Made by a program: the position numbers and the translations under genes
Notes under the pieces: generated by a model
The model's database searches: none
Told to the model about the DNA's origin: nothing
Seen by the model: the letters and a program-made list of their open reading frames with translations, nothing else
Shown: positions 1 to 31,100 of the stretch, in pieces
How positions within the stretch are numbered: the first letter of the stretch is position 1
Layout: the number at the start of each line of letters is the position of its first letter
Assembly (NCBI RefSeq): GCF_932526225.1
Contig: NC_064042.1
Location: 9,148,540-9,212,539 of the forward strand
Direction: 5' to 3'
DNA length: 64,000 nt
Origin: Nematostella vectensis
Lineage: Eukaryota; Cnidaria; Anthozoa; Actiniaria; Edwardsiidae

Positions 1-159
1 AATGATCATAAGTAGTAATTATCATGGGACGAGGAGGTGAAAGTATTAATGCTCACATGGCTACAAAGCATATCAAATTTCATCTCACCTGAAGAGGTGA
101 ATAACAATGTTCGCATGGCTAGATTCCGCCTATCAGCGTTATGTGTGTGAGTTATTCAC

Positions 160-20114
<19,955 letters not shown>

Positions 20115-21707
20115 GCTGTATTATTTTGTGTTGGGGCCGGTGGTGATGTTTTTAAACTTGTTTTGATGTTTTTATCGTTCACTTTTCCGCCATATTTGCT
20201 GCGCGCCAAAACTCAAACGCTATGCGCATAATTTACTGATCTATCCGCTGGCTAATTAGCTGACTACTCAACCACAGGAAGCCCAAGACTGGAAGTTCCA
20301 AACGCCAAGTGCCCCCGACACCCCCTTGGGTGTTTGGCGAGCACCCCGTTTATGCAAGACCGAGCATTTTCAGTTTCTGAAAAAATCGAGCTGCGAGTAT
20401 ATCGAAAAATACTAGGGGGAGGGGGGGGGTTGACACCCTTCACATGATGCACTTCGTCAAAGCATATTATCAACCGCCGCGCGTCGTGATGGCGCGCAGA
20501 TGATCTTAGTCATGAAGGCGGTATGAGCAAGATGGAATAGCTCTAGGGGGGGGGGGGGGTTGACACCCTGTCCATGAGCACTTGCGCGTGATTTCCTAAG
20601 CTAGCAGCAAAAAACGCGCGAAATTCGCGGGAAAAATCCGTCCAAATGCATCGAAGAAAATGTCAAATTATCCTTATTGAATGTGTAGAACAAGCAAAAC
20701 GAAACCTAAGGAATTAAAGTCGGAGTCACAAGCTAGCTCATGTTTGTGTTTTTTCATGCATTATGTAATAATGGTGAGTAGATTTGGGTTGTGAGTTTTG
20801 AGGTGCAAACTAAGTCTTCGAAACATTCTGGTTATTGTCTCCCCATTAATGCGCGGGTTGCAAGAGCGTTGTACAGCAATTCGCAGAAAATATCGGTGCT
20901 TGGGGCCTTTGGTGCTTTACAGCCTTCCGTAAAAGCAATTAGCTGCCATATCTATTGGGGAATCCGAATGTATGGTTTCCTATTTTCTTTAGGCCGGGTT
21001 TGATCCCAGTCCATTGGCCTTTTTTTTCAAGTCTTTTTTTTTTTTTTATTGTTGAACCCATTCACTCCTAAGTAAAAAAATAGCAGACAAAAAAATAACA
21101 TATAGACTAAAAACAGAAACCTACCCTCCTTATTTCAAGTCCCACACTCTACAAGTCAAATTCAGTTACCGCTGACCAAAGTCAGTAGGCCTTGAAGTTT
21201 CCAACAATGTGGAGCGGACATTGTGTTTTTAGGCCATGGAAAAGGACCTGGAGGATCACAACAAAGTTACTAACCACAGGAACTCCGGGTAAGAAGAACG
21301 ACTGGTAATTGACTGCATATCCTTGTCCTTTTGCTATATGGCCTTTGCACCTCTAAAAAGTCTGAAACAACACAAGGGCTGGTTTCCACAAAAGACATGG
21401 CCAAACAGAATATAGGCAAGAAAGATTATACAGACAATCTGTAGAAAACCAAGGCGGTCCCCACCATTTAACTCATTTGGAGTGTAAGAGCATGCTCATC
21501 TATAGAAACTATAATTGTCTAGAGAACTCGGGGTGCCCACCCTATCACAAGGGCCAAGTCACGTGACACGGCTGGTGACATCATAATGGATAAAAAAGAT
21601 AAGCGCAGTGGTGGATCAAGGAGGAGGAGGGGGGGGGGCAGGGGTGGCGCAAAAAGGCCTGTGCTTCCCCTCCTCTCGCGATGACTCCTGGACCTTCCCC
21701 CTCCATC

Positions 21708-21739
<32 letters not shown>

Positions 21740-22513
21740 AAAAAAAATCCGGATACGACGAGCTAACCAAATCATCTTATTTTATTAGCAGAAAAAACCA
21801 AGAACACACAATGCTCAAACCAATGATTGGTATATCTGTATTTACCAAAGGTGATTACGTGTTAATCTCCTAACCACCACGTGACACAAACACTAACGCA
21901 ATGTCACCCAGTTCTAAAATGTCAATTATACCATAATCGTCACGTGTCATCGTTATTCTATTACATTGTCTATAACTATTTGATTTTTAAGAATTATTCA
22001 ATCTCTAAAACATGCAATTCAAAATCAGGGTTCTGGGGGTAAAACGGGAACCTGGATTTGCCATGATTCAGGCGGGGAACGGGATTTTGGTATTGGTCAC
22101 TATATGAGCGGGATTCGGATCACTTAAGGCTGGTTCTGCGCAAGCGGAAGCGCAAACACAAGCGCAACACAAGTGAGAATCGTTCAAACATAAGCGCAAG
22201 CGCAAGAAAATAAATCAAGCTGTTGCGATCTCTTGCGCTTGCATTCCAGTGAGAATCGGAAAGTTACGTGCGTAACGGGATTTTGGTAACTTTGAGCGGG
22301 TGTTTGGTCGCAATGAACACTAGTTTAGCTTTTGGGAACGGGACTTGTGGTAATGAAGGGATCCAGAACCCCACCCCCTTAAGAACCCTGTAAAATATCA
22401 TAATCTAGCATCTTTTAATTTAGTAACAACTAATACTGGTAGTCGATGGTTACATTTTCAAAAGCCTTGTCTCAGCCTCGTGCAAACAGCCCCAGCTACT
22501 TGCTGGCGAGAGA
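20115..22513. other. Intergenic region upstream of TUBGCP3: assorted repeat fragments
   Basis: No coding gene was recognised. A G-run followed by GGTTGACACCCT occurs twice (20407-20440 and 20547-20570). From 21040 to 21260 there is a dispersed element that also occurs at 42725 (CCCATT...CTACCCTCCTTATTT). There is a C-run with CA repeats at 21709-21740, and 22130-22260 is rich in GCGCAAGCG motifs. TUBGCP3 regulatory sequence should be near 20115-20300 but none can be named. Confidence 0.6.
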
Positions 22514-22757
22514 ACTGCAAAACACTTCTGGCTTATCTATGCTGACGCTGTGTTTACACTGTCTTTGGAAATACTGCAGAACACTGCTGGCCTATCTATG
22601 CTGACGCTGTGTTTACACTGTCTTTGGAAATACTGCAGAACACTGCTGGCTTATCTATGCTGACCCTGTGTTTACACTGTCTTTGGAGATACTGCAGAAC
22701 ACTGCTGGCTTATCTATGCTGACCCTGTGTTTACACTGTCTTTGGAGATACTGCATA
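22514..22757. repeat. 59-bp tandem repeat, about four copies
   Basis: Units carry CTGTGTTTACACTGTCTTTG and ATACTGCAGAACACTGCTGG. They are nearly identical apart from GACGCTG/GACCCTG and GGAAATA/GGAGATA changes. No gene is associated. Confidence 0.92.
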
Positions 22758-23289
22758 GTAGTTTGCAAACATTTCCGTTTTGCAGTCAGTTGAACGAGGT
22801 TGCAGCTCTGATGGCTGAGGTTTGCTCTGTTTGCGCAGGGCTTAAGTTACAAAGTTTGCCGAGTCAAGCACCAGGATTTAGTGAATATGGTTCTACACTC
22901 TTGTTCAAGATCACAACACTGTTTTTTTTTTTTCTTAATTCAAAAGTGTACATTTAGCAGTTGATTTCGTAGTTTACAGCGAACATTTGTGGTAGGTGCA
23001 TAGAATAGTAAATACATTTTCTTCCAAACATGATGACGCAACTCTAGGCGTACTCTAGCGTCTTCTTTCACTACAAACACTTCACTTATTCAATTATTCA
23101 ACGCGTTGAATGATACGAGTGTGTTGCGGTTATACAGGAATAGTGCTGAATGAATGGAATTTCTTTGGACCTCTGATCTCAAGAAGTTATTAGTTTTAGC
23201 GTTTGTGTCAGGTCTCGGCTATAATTACAAAGGATGAACAATTCTAAACTCGGAACTACTTACTCCTTCTTACTCGGTATGTGGTCAAT

Positions 23290-26200
23290 ATCTCCTCTCT
23301 TTTTTCAAACCTTTTGACCATCACCCCCCTCTTTCTCCCTAACCTTCTGACCATCACCCCCCTCTTTCTTCCTAACCTTCTGACCATCACCCCCTCTTTC
23401 TCCCTAACCTGCTGACCATCTCCCCACTCTTTCTCCCTAACCTTCTGACCATCACCCCCTCTTTCTCCCTAACCTTCTGACCATCACCCCCCTCTTTCTC
23501 CCTAACCTGCTGACCATCACCCCCCTCTTTCTCCCTAACCTGCTGACCATCTCCCCCCTCTTTCTCCCTAACCTGCTGACCATCACCCCCCTCTTTCTCC
23601 CTAACCTTCTGACCATCTCCCCCCTCTTTCTCCCTAACCTTCTGACCACCCCCCCCCCCTCTTTCTCCCTAACCTGCTGACCATCACCCCCCTCTTTCTC
23701 CCTAACCTTTTGACCATCACCCCCTCTTTCTCCCTAACCTTCTGACCCTCACCCCCCTCTTTCTCCCTAACCTTTTGACCATCACCCCCTCTTTCTCCCT
23801 AACCTTCTGACCATCACCCCCCTCTTTCTCCCTAACCTTCTGACCATCAACCCCCTCTTTCTCCCTAACCTGCTGACCATCACCCCCCTCTTTCTCCCTA
23901 ACCTTTTGACCATCACCCCCCTCTTTCTCCCTAACCTTCTGACCCTCACCCCCCTCTTTCTCGCTAACCTTTTGACCATCACCCCCTCTTTCTCCCTAAC
24001 CTTCTGACCATCACCCCCCTCTTTCTCCCTAACCTTCTGACCATCAACCCCTCTTTCTCCCTAACCTTTTGACCATCACCCCCTCTTTCTTCCTAACCTG
24101 CCGACCATCTCCCCCTTCTTTTTTCCATAACCTTCTGACCATCTTCTCCCTCTTTTTCCCTAACCTTCTGACCATCACCCCCCTCTTTCTCCCTAACCTT
24201 TTGACCATCACTCCCCTCTTTCTACCTAACCTTTTGACCATCACCCCCTCTTTCTCCCTTACCTTCTGACCATCACTCCCCTCTTTCTCCCTAACCTTCT
24301 GACCATCACCCCCCTCTTTCTCCCTAACCTTCTGACCATCACCCCCCTCTTTCTCCCTAACCTTTTGACCATCACCCCCCTCTTTCTCCCTAACCTTCTG
24401 ACCATCACCCCCTCTTTCTTCCTAACCTTCTGACCATCACCCCCCCTCTTTCTCCCTAACCTTTTGACCATCACCCCCCTCTTTCCTCCTAACCTTCTGA
24501 CCATCACCCCCCTCTTTCTCCCTAACCTTTTGACTATCACCCCCCTCTTTCTCCTTAACCTTCTGACCATCACCCCCCTCTTTCTCCCTAACCTTCTGAC
24601 CATCAACCCCTCTTTCTCCCTAACCTTTTGACCATCACCCCCTCTTTCTTCCTAACCTGCCGACCATCTCCCCCTTCTTTTTTCCATAACCTTCTGACCA
24701 TCTTCTCCCTCTTTTTCCCTAACCTTCTGACCATCACCCCCCTCTTTCTCCCTAACCTTTTGACCATCACTCCCCTCTTTCTACCTAACCTTTTGACCAT
24801 CACCCCCTCTTTCTCCCTTACCTTCTGACCATCACTCCCCTCTTTCTCCCTAACCTTCTGACCATCACCCCCCTCTTTCTCCCTAACCTTCTGACCATCA
24901 CCCCCCTCTTTCTCCCTAACCTTTTGACCATCACCCCCCTCTTTCTCCCTAACCTTCTGACCATCACCCCGTCTTTCTTCCTAACCTTCTGACCATCACC
25001 CCCCCTCTTTCTCCCTAACCTTTTGACCATCACCCCCCTCTTTCCTCCTAACCTTCTGACCATCACCCCCCTCTTTCTCCCTAACCTGCTGACCATTTCC
25101 CCCCTCTTTCTCCCTAACCTTCTGACCATCACCCCCTCTTTCTTCCTAACCTTCTGACCATCTCCCCCCTCTTTCTCCCTAACCTGCTGACCATTTCCCC
25201 CCTCTTTCTCCCTAACCTTCTGACCATCACCCCCTCTTTCTTCCTAACCTTCTGACCATCACCCCCGTCTTTCTCCCTAACCTTTTGACCATCACCCCCC
25301 TCTTTCTCCTTAACCTTCTGACCATCACCCCCGTCTTTCTCCCTAACCTTTTGGCCATCACCCCTCTCTTTCTCCCTAACCTTCTGACCATCACCCCCCT
25401 CTTTCTCCCTAACCTTTTGACCATCACCCCCTCTTTCTCCCTAATCTGCTGACCATCACCCTCCTCTTTCTCCCTAACCTTCTGACCATCTCCCCCCTCT
25501 TTCTCCCTAACCTTCTGACCATCTCTCCCCTCTTTCTCCCTAACCTTCTGACCATCTCCCCCCTCTTTCTCCCTAACCTTCTGACCATCACCCCCCTCTT
25601 TCTCCCTAACCTGCTGACCATCACCCCCCTCTTTCTCCTTAACCTTCTGACCATCACCCCCCTCTTTCTCCTTAACCTTCTGACCATCACCCCCGTCTTT
25701 CTCCATAACCTTTTGGCCATCACCCCCCTCTTTCTCCCTAACCTTTTGACCATCACCCCCTCTTTCTCCCTAATCTGCTGACCATCACCCTCCTCTTTCT
25801 CCCTAACCTTCTGACCATCTCCCCCCTCTTTCTCCCTAACCTTCTGACCATCTCCCCCCTCTTTCTCCCTAACCTTCTGACCATCTCTCCCCTCTTTCTC
25901 CCTAACCTTCTGACCATCTCCCCCCTCTTTCTCCCTAACCTTCTGACCATCACCCCCCTCTTTCTCCCTAACCTTCTGACCATCACCCCCCTCTTTCTCC
26001 CTAACCTTCTGACCATCTCCCCCCTCTTTCTCCCTTACCTTCTGACCATCACCCCCTTTTTCTCCCTAACTTTCTGACCATCACCCCCCTCTTTCTCCCT
26101 AACCTGCTGACCATCTCCCCCCTCTTTCTCCCTAACCTTCTGACCATCACCCCCCTCTTTCTCCCTAACCTGCTGACCATCTCCCCTCTCTTTCTCCCTA

Positions 26201-27415
26201 ACCTGCTGACCATCTCTCCCCTCTTTCTCCCTAACCTTCTGACCATCTCCCCCCTCTTTCTCCCTAACCTTCTGACCATCACCCCCCTCTTTCTCCCTAA
26301 CCTTCTGACCATCACCCCCCTCTTTCTCCCTAACCTTCTGACCATCTCCCCCCTCTTTCTCCCTTACCTTCTGACCATCACCCCCTTTTTCTCCCTAACC
26401 TTCTGACCATCACCCCCCTCTTTCTCCCTAACCTGCTGACCATCTCCCCCCTCTTTCTCCCTAACCTTCTGACCATCACCCCCCTCTTTCTCCCTAACCT
26501 GCTGACCATCTCCCCTCTCTTTCTCCCTAACCTGCTGACCATCTCCCCCCTCTTTCTCCCTAACCTTCTGACCATCACCCCCCTCTTTCTCCCTAGCCTT
26601 CTGACCATCACCCCCCTCTTTCCCCCTAACCTGCTGACCATCACCCCCTCTTTCTCCCTAACCTTCTGACCATCTCCCCCCTCTTTCTTCCTAACCTGCT
26701 GACCATCTCCCCCCTCTTTCTTCCTAGCCTTCTGACCATCACCCCCCTCTTTCCCCCTAGCCTTCTGACCATCACCCCCCTCTTTCTCCCTAACCTTCTG
26801 ACCATCACCCCCCTCTTTCTCCCTAACCTTTTGACCATCACCCCCCTCTTTCTCCCTAACCTTTTGACCATCACCCCCTCTTTCTCCCTAACCTTTTGAC
26901 CATCACCCCCCTTTTTCCCCCTAACCTGCTGACCATCTCCCCCCTCTTTCTCCCTAACCTTCTGACCATCACCCCCCTCTTTCTCCCTAACCTGCTGACC
27001 ATCTCCCCTCTCTTTCTCCCTAACCTGCTGACCATCTCCCCCCTCTTTCTCCCTAACCTTCTGACCATCACCCCCCTCTTTCTCCCTAGCCTTCTGACCA
27101 TCACCCCCCTCTTTCCCCCTAACCTGCTGACCATCACCCCCTCTTTCTCCCTAACCTTCTGACCATCTCCCCCCTCTTTCTTCCTAACCTGCTGACCATC
27201 ACCCCCCTCTTTCTCCCTAGCCTTCTGACCATCACCCCCCTCTTTCTCCCTAACCTTCTGACCATCACCCCCCTCTTTCTCCCTAACCTTTTGACCATCA
27301 CCCCCCTCTTTCTCCCTAACCTTTTGACCATCACCCCCTCTTTCTTCCTAACCTGCTGACCATCTCCCCCTTCTTTTTTCCATAACCTTCTGACCATCTT
27401 CTCCCTCTTTCTCCC
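23290..27415. repeat. 33-bp pyrimidine-rich minisatellite, about 125 copies
   Basis: The unit consists of CCCTAACCTTCTGACCATCA followed by CCCCCCTCTTTCT. Because 33 is divisible by three and the minus frame has few stops, it yields spurious open frames (repeating MVRRLGRKRGV). A block recurs 559 bp apart (24044-24244 and 24603-24803), showing block duplication. The plus strand is almost pure C/T with C-runs in every unit. Similar sequences flank both ends (TAATTAC.AAAGG.TGAACAA near 23222 and 27471). It is intergenic, not next to an exon. Confidence 0.97.
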
Positions 27416-27729
27416 TTTCTTGATTTCATTGTATCATAGACTATACGACCTGCGTGTTTGCTTTTGGCTCTAATTACGAAAGGTGAACAATCTAATATTC
27501 TCTTTTCTAATACTCCCTGTTTGCTCATCCCCCCCCCCCCCCTATCTCTTCGTTCTCTGTATATCGCCACCCTCCCTAAAAGGTGAAGATCCAGGGAAAT
27601 GGATTAGAATGTTACGCAGCCCCTCCCCCCTCCTTCTTCACACCCATTTTTTTTGCTATTATTCACCCATTTTCACTCGCTAGTTTGTCCACCCTCCTCT
27701 TAGTACCGAGTCTGGTCCGGCCAGGAGCT

Positions 27730-28178
27730 CGTTTCTCGTAACACCCGAGAATGCTCGGGCCCGAAAACGTTTTATTCCTTAAATTTAAAAAGCTGGCTAA
27801 TTCCTATAAAATTTATGGTATCTAAATGTGTTGAAATATCGTCAAACATCGTATTTTACCACAAAGATTTGTGTAAAGGATGATCCTCTTTATAGATTTA
27901 TAAATTTTGATCCCTCCAGAATTTCTCGGGCCCGAAATTCGCATGGCTAAAATATTAAGAATGTTCTCGGGACCTCGCAGTCACCCGAGACTTTTCGGGT
28001 AACTTTTTGGCTTCAGCAAAACTTCGAAAATAGCCCGTAAAAGCGTAATCATTTGGAATACGAACCAAGAGTTCTTAAACATGAAAGCGGTTCTCCAAAA
28101 GGAAAACATGCGAAATTTTGAGCAAAAATGCAAAATAAAGTTTTCGGGCCCGAGAATTCTCGGGTGTTTCGAGAAACG
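27730..28178. mobile_element. MITE-like element with about 37-bp terminal inverted repeats
   Basis: The left end is GTTTCTCGTAACACCCGAGA then ATGCTCGGGCCCGAAAAC; the right end is its near-perfect reverse complement (28141-28177). The interior (about 370 bp) has two more CTCGGGCCCGAAA/CACCCGAGA-type motifs and no open frame. It ends 20 bp past the DUF885-A stop codon, so that gene's 3' UTR should run through it. On the minus strand it offers AATAAA at 27771-27776. Confidence 0.85.
27771..27776 (-). promoter_or_regulatory. Candidate polyadenylation signal for DUF885-A, inside the MITE
   Basis: AATAAA on the minus strand, about 420 nt beyond the stop codon at 28198. It lies within the left inverted repeat of the MITE. 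It was the nearest canonical hexamer seen downstream. Weak evidence on its own. Confidence 0.3.
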
Positions 28179-28197
28179 GGCGCCAGAGCTATTTGAC

Positions 28198-31100
28198 CTA
28201 TCGCCTATTGCCATTGCTTAACACAGTCATGCCTAGGTACTCGTCATTGTAGCTTGTAACAGGCCTGAGGACTTCATCGCATCCTTCATTTTCGTGGTTC
28301 AACTCGCAGTCCACGTACTTTCTCATAGCCTCCTGCATGTACCCAAGTGGGGAGGGGCCGTGACGTAGCATTTGGAAATGGAAATCCTTAATGTTGAACC
28401 TAGATCCCAGTCTCCTTTTCGCCTCTCGCCTTGCTTCCATTATCTTCAGTTTGCCAAACATGTAGGATACCGCTTGCCCGGGAACGCTTTGATAGCGAGT
28501 GATCTGAACGGGGATATAAGTATCTTGGTTGACATGCAATTATATTCCGGCATGCCATAACAAAGTTTCGTGGTGCGCATTTAAGTCTAGCGTGTACATT
28601 TTCTACGACTTTATTCCGCTGTGTTTAATCTTAAAGACCGCCAATAACGCCGCTTTTTCATGCTCCCGCTCAATGTCAAGTCATACAAAGTATTCATTTC
28701 CATCGGCTAATTCAAGCAAGAAACCAAGATATTTTCAATTAAATATCTTCAATAACATATCTGACTTCATTCGTAAATTGTTATTAAAGTTTCCTTGCAA
28801 ATAAACCGCTGTGCTTTCAATGATAAAAAGTAACAAAGTAGAGGGTGATTGACATCCTTTGAGGTCCCTACTTGTTAAAGCACGTCGTTATAAAATGAGT
28901 GACCCAAAGTCTGTCTGCACACGGTTTTGCTTTGAGTTCGGGATTTTCATGCCGACAAGATCTTACCTCTTTGGCGGGAATATCTGTTGTGTCCCATGAG
29001 TATTGGCGATACATTGCAAGCGCCTCGTCACGTGACATGCGCCGAGAGTGTAATCCGGTGTCTATGATGAGCTGCATGGCTTGGATCATCTGAAGAAAAG
29101 AGAAAAAAAGGATGAGCCAATCAGGAGAGAGAACAAAAAGGATAAGCCAATCAGAAGAGATGATGCATCGAAGACAAACCAATAAGGAGGGAGAACACAA
29201 AATAAAAATCAATTAGCAGAGAGAACGAAAAGGTTAAGCAAATTGGGAGAGATAATCCATCGAAGACAAACCAAGAATAAACTTGGGTACCCAGGGCGTC
29301 GAGGTCAGCGTAACGAGGGAGGGGGGGGGGCAGAGAAGAGAAAGTAGGGGCTTGATCAGCCTTGTTCTCGCGCGTGTGACCCCGACGCCCTGGGTACCCG
29401 AGGATAAAACCAATCAGGAGGGAGAACACAAAGGATAAGCCAATCAAGAGAGAGAACACAAAGGAAAAGACAATCAGGAGAGATAGAAAACAAAGGATAA
29501 GCCAATCAGGAGAGAGAACACAAAGGATAAGCCCATCAGAAGTGAGAAGACTAAGGATAAGCCAATCAGGAGAGAGAACACAAAAGATAGCCAATCAGGA
29601 GAGAGACACAATGGATAACCCAATCAGGAGAGAGAACACAAAGGATAAGCCAATCAGGAGTGATAATGCATCATGGAAAAGCAATCAGAATGGGCAATGA
29701 GTCAAGTATGCGTAGACGCACAAAACAAAGTTAAAACCAATGAAAATAAATAACAATCAAACCTGCGCCTTGACGGCATAGAACTTGATCATTGGCTCTT
29801 CATCATAAAGGTCGGTCTCATGTGCCATAAGGTGCTCGGCGTAGAGTGCCCACCCCTCAGAGAATGTCAGGAAAAACGGGGTGCTGGATAACCACCTGGC
29901 CACGCCCTCATCATCAGACGCGAAATGCTCATTGAACACTTGCACCTTAACAATAAATGAACTCAATGGGCACTTTCTCCTTAACAAAAAAGAACTCATT
30001 GAGCACTTGCACCTTAACAACAAATGAACTCATTGAACACTTGCACCTTAACAACAAATGACTCATTGAACACTTGCATCTTAACGACAAATGAACTCAT
30101 TGAACACTTGCACCTTAACAATAATGAACTCATTGAACACTTGCACCTTAACAATAATGAACTCATTGAACATTTTAACGTTGACAACAAATGATCCCAT
30201 TGAACACTTGCACCTTAACAATAATGAACTAATTGAACAATTGCACCTTAACGACAAATTAACTCATTAAAAACTTACTTGCACTAGAACAACAAATGAC
30301 TCACTGAACACTTAAACGTTGACAACAAATGATCTCATTGAACACTCGCACATTAACAATAATGAACTAATTGAACACTTGCACCTTAACAAAAATGAAC
30401 CCATTGAACACTTAAACCTTAACAACAAAACAACAAATGACCCTAGTGCCCCCCCCCCCCCCCGTGTCACGTCCCTTTGAACAACGCTTATAATTGGAAG
30501 GTCTTAGAAACAAAGTTTTATTTTAATCTTACTTGTAAGTGGTGCCCAGGACTGACTTCGTGAGAGGTCGTCGTCCATTCCTGCCACTTGGGTCCAGGCT
30601 TCTGCACGAAGAAAGGGATACCGTAAGTGGCGGGCTTGCTGCATTCTGGATCCGTCTCGTGGTACTTTGGCGTGGCGGTCAGCGGATTAAAGTCGGGCTC
30701 AGGCCTAAACGGGCAACTTGGGACTGAAGTCTTGGAGCCGACCATGTGGAAAAGATCCATGATCTTGGTGTTGAGTAAGGTGCTGAGCTGCAGAGGAGAG
30801 TAACACAATCAAGATACGACGAGGGGGGTTCGGGGGGGGGATCACCACTCCAGGGGGAGGGGCATCACCACAAGACACACAACACATTCTAGATATGACG
30901 AGGGGGCCATCACTAAAAGACACATAACACATTCTAGATATGACGAGGGGGCCATCACTAAAAGACACATAACACATTCTAGATATGACGAGGGGGCCAT
31001 CACTAAAAGACACATAACACATTCTAGATATGACGAGGGGGCCATCACTAAAAGACACACAACACAATCAAGATATGACGAGGGGGCCATCACTAAAAGA

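Noticed and set aside
23452-27397. Many minus-strand open frames of 60-160 aa (repeating RRLGRKRGVMV), resembling a basic repeat protein
   Set aside because: They follow from a 33-bp tandem unit without stops; frames break wherever a base is lost, and there is no start context, splice site or conserved domain.
23290-27415. Interstitial telomere repeats (each unit contains CCCTAACC)
   Set aside because: Only one CCCTAA per 33 bp, with no tandem TTAGGG; coincidence of the unit sequence.
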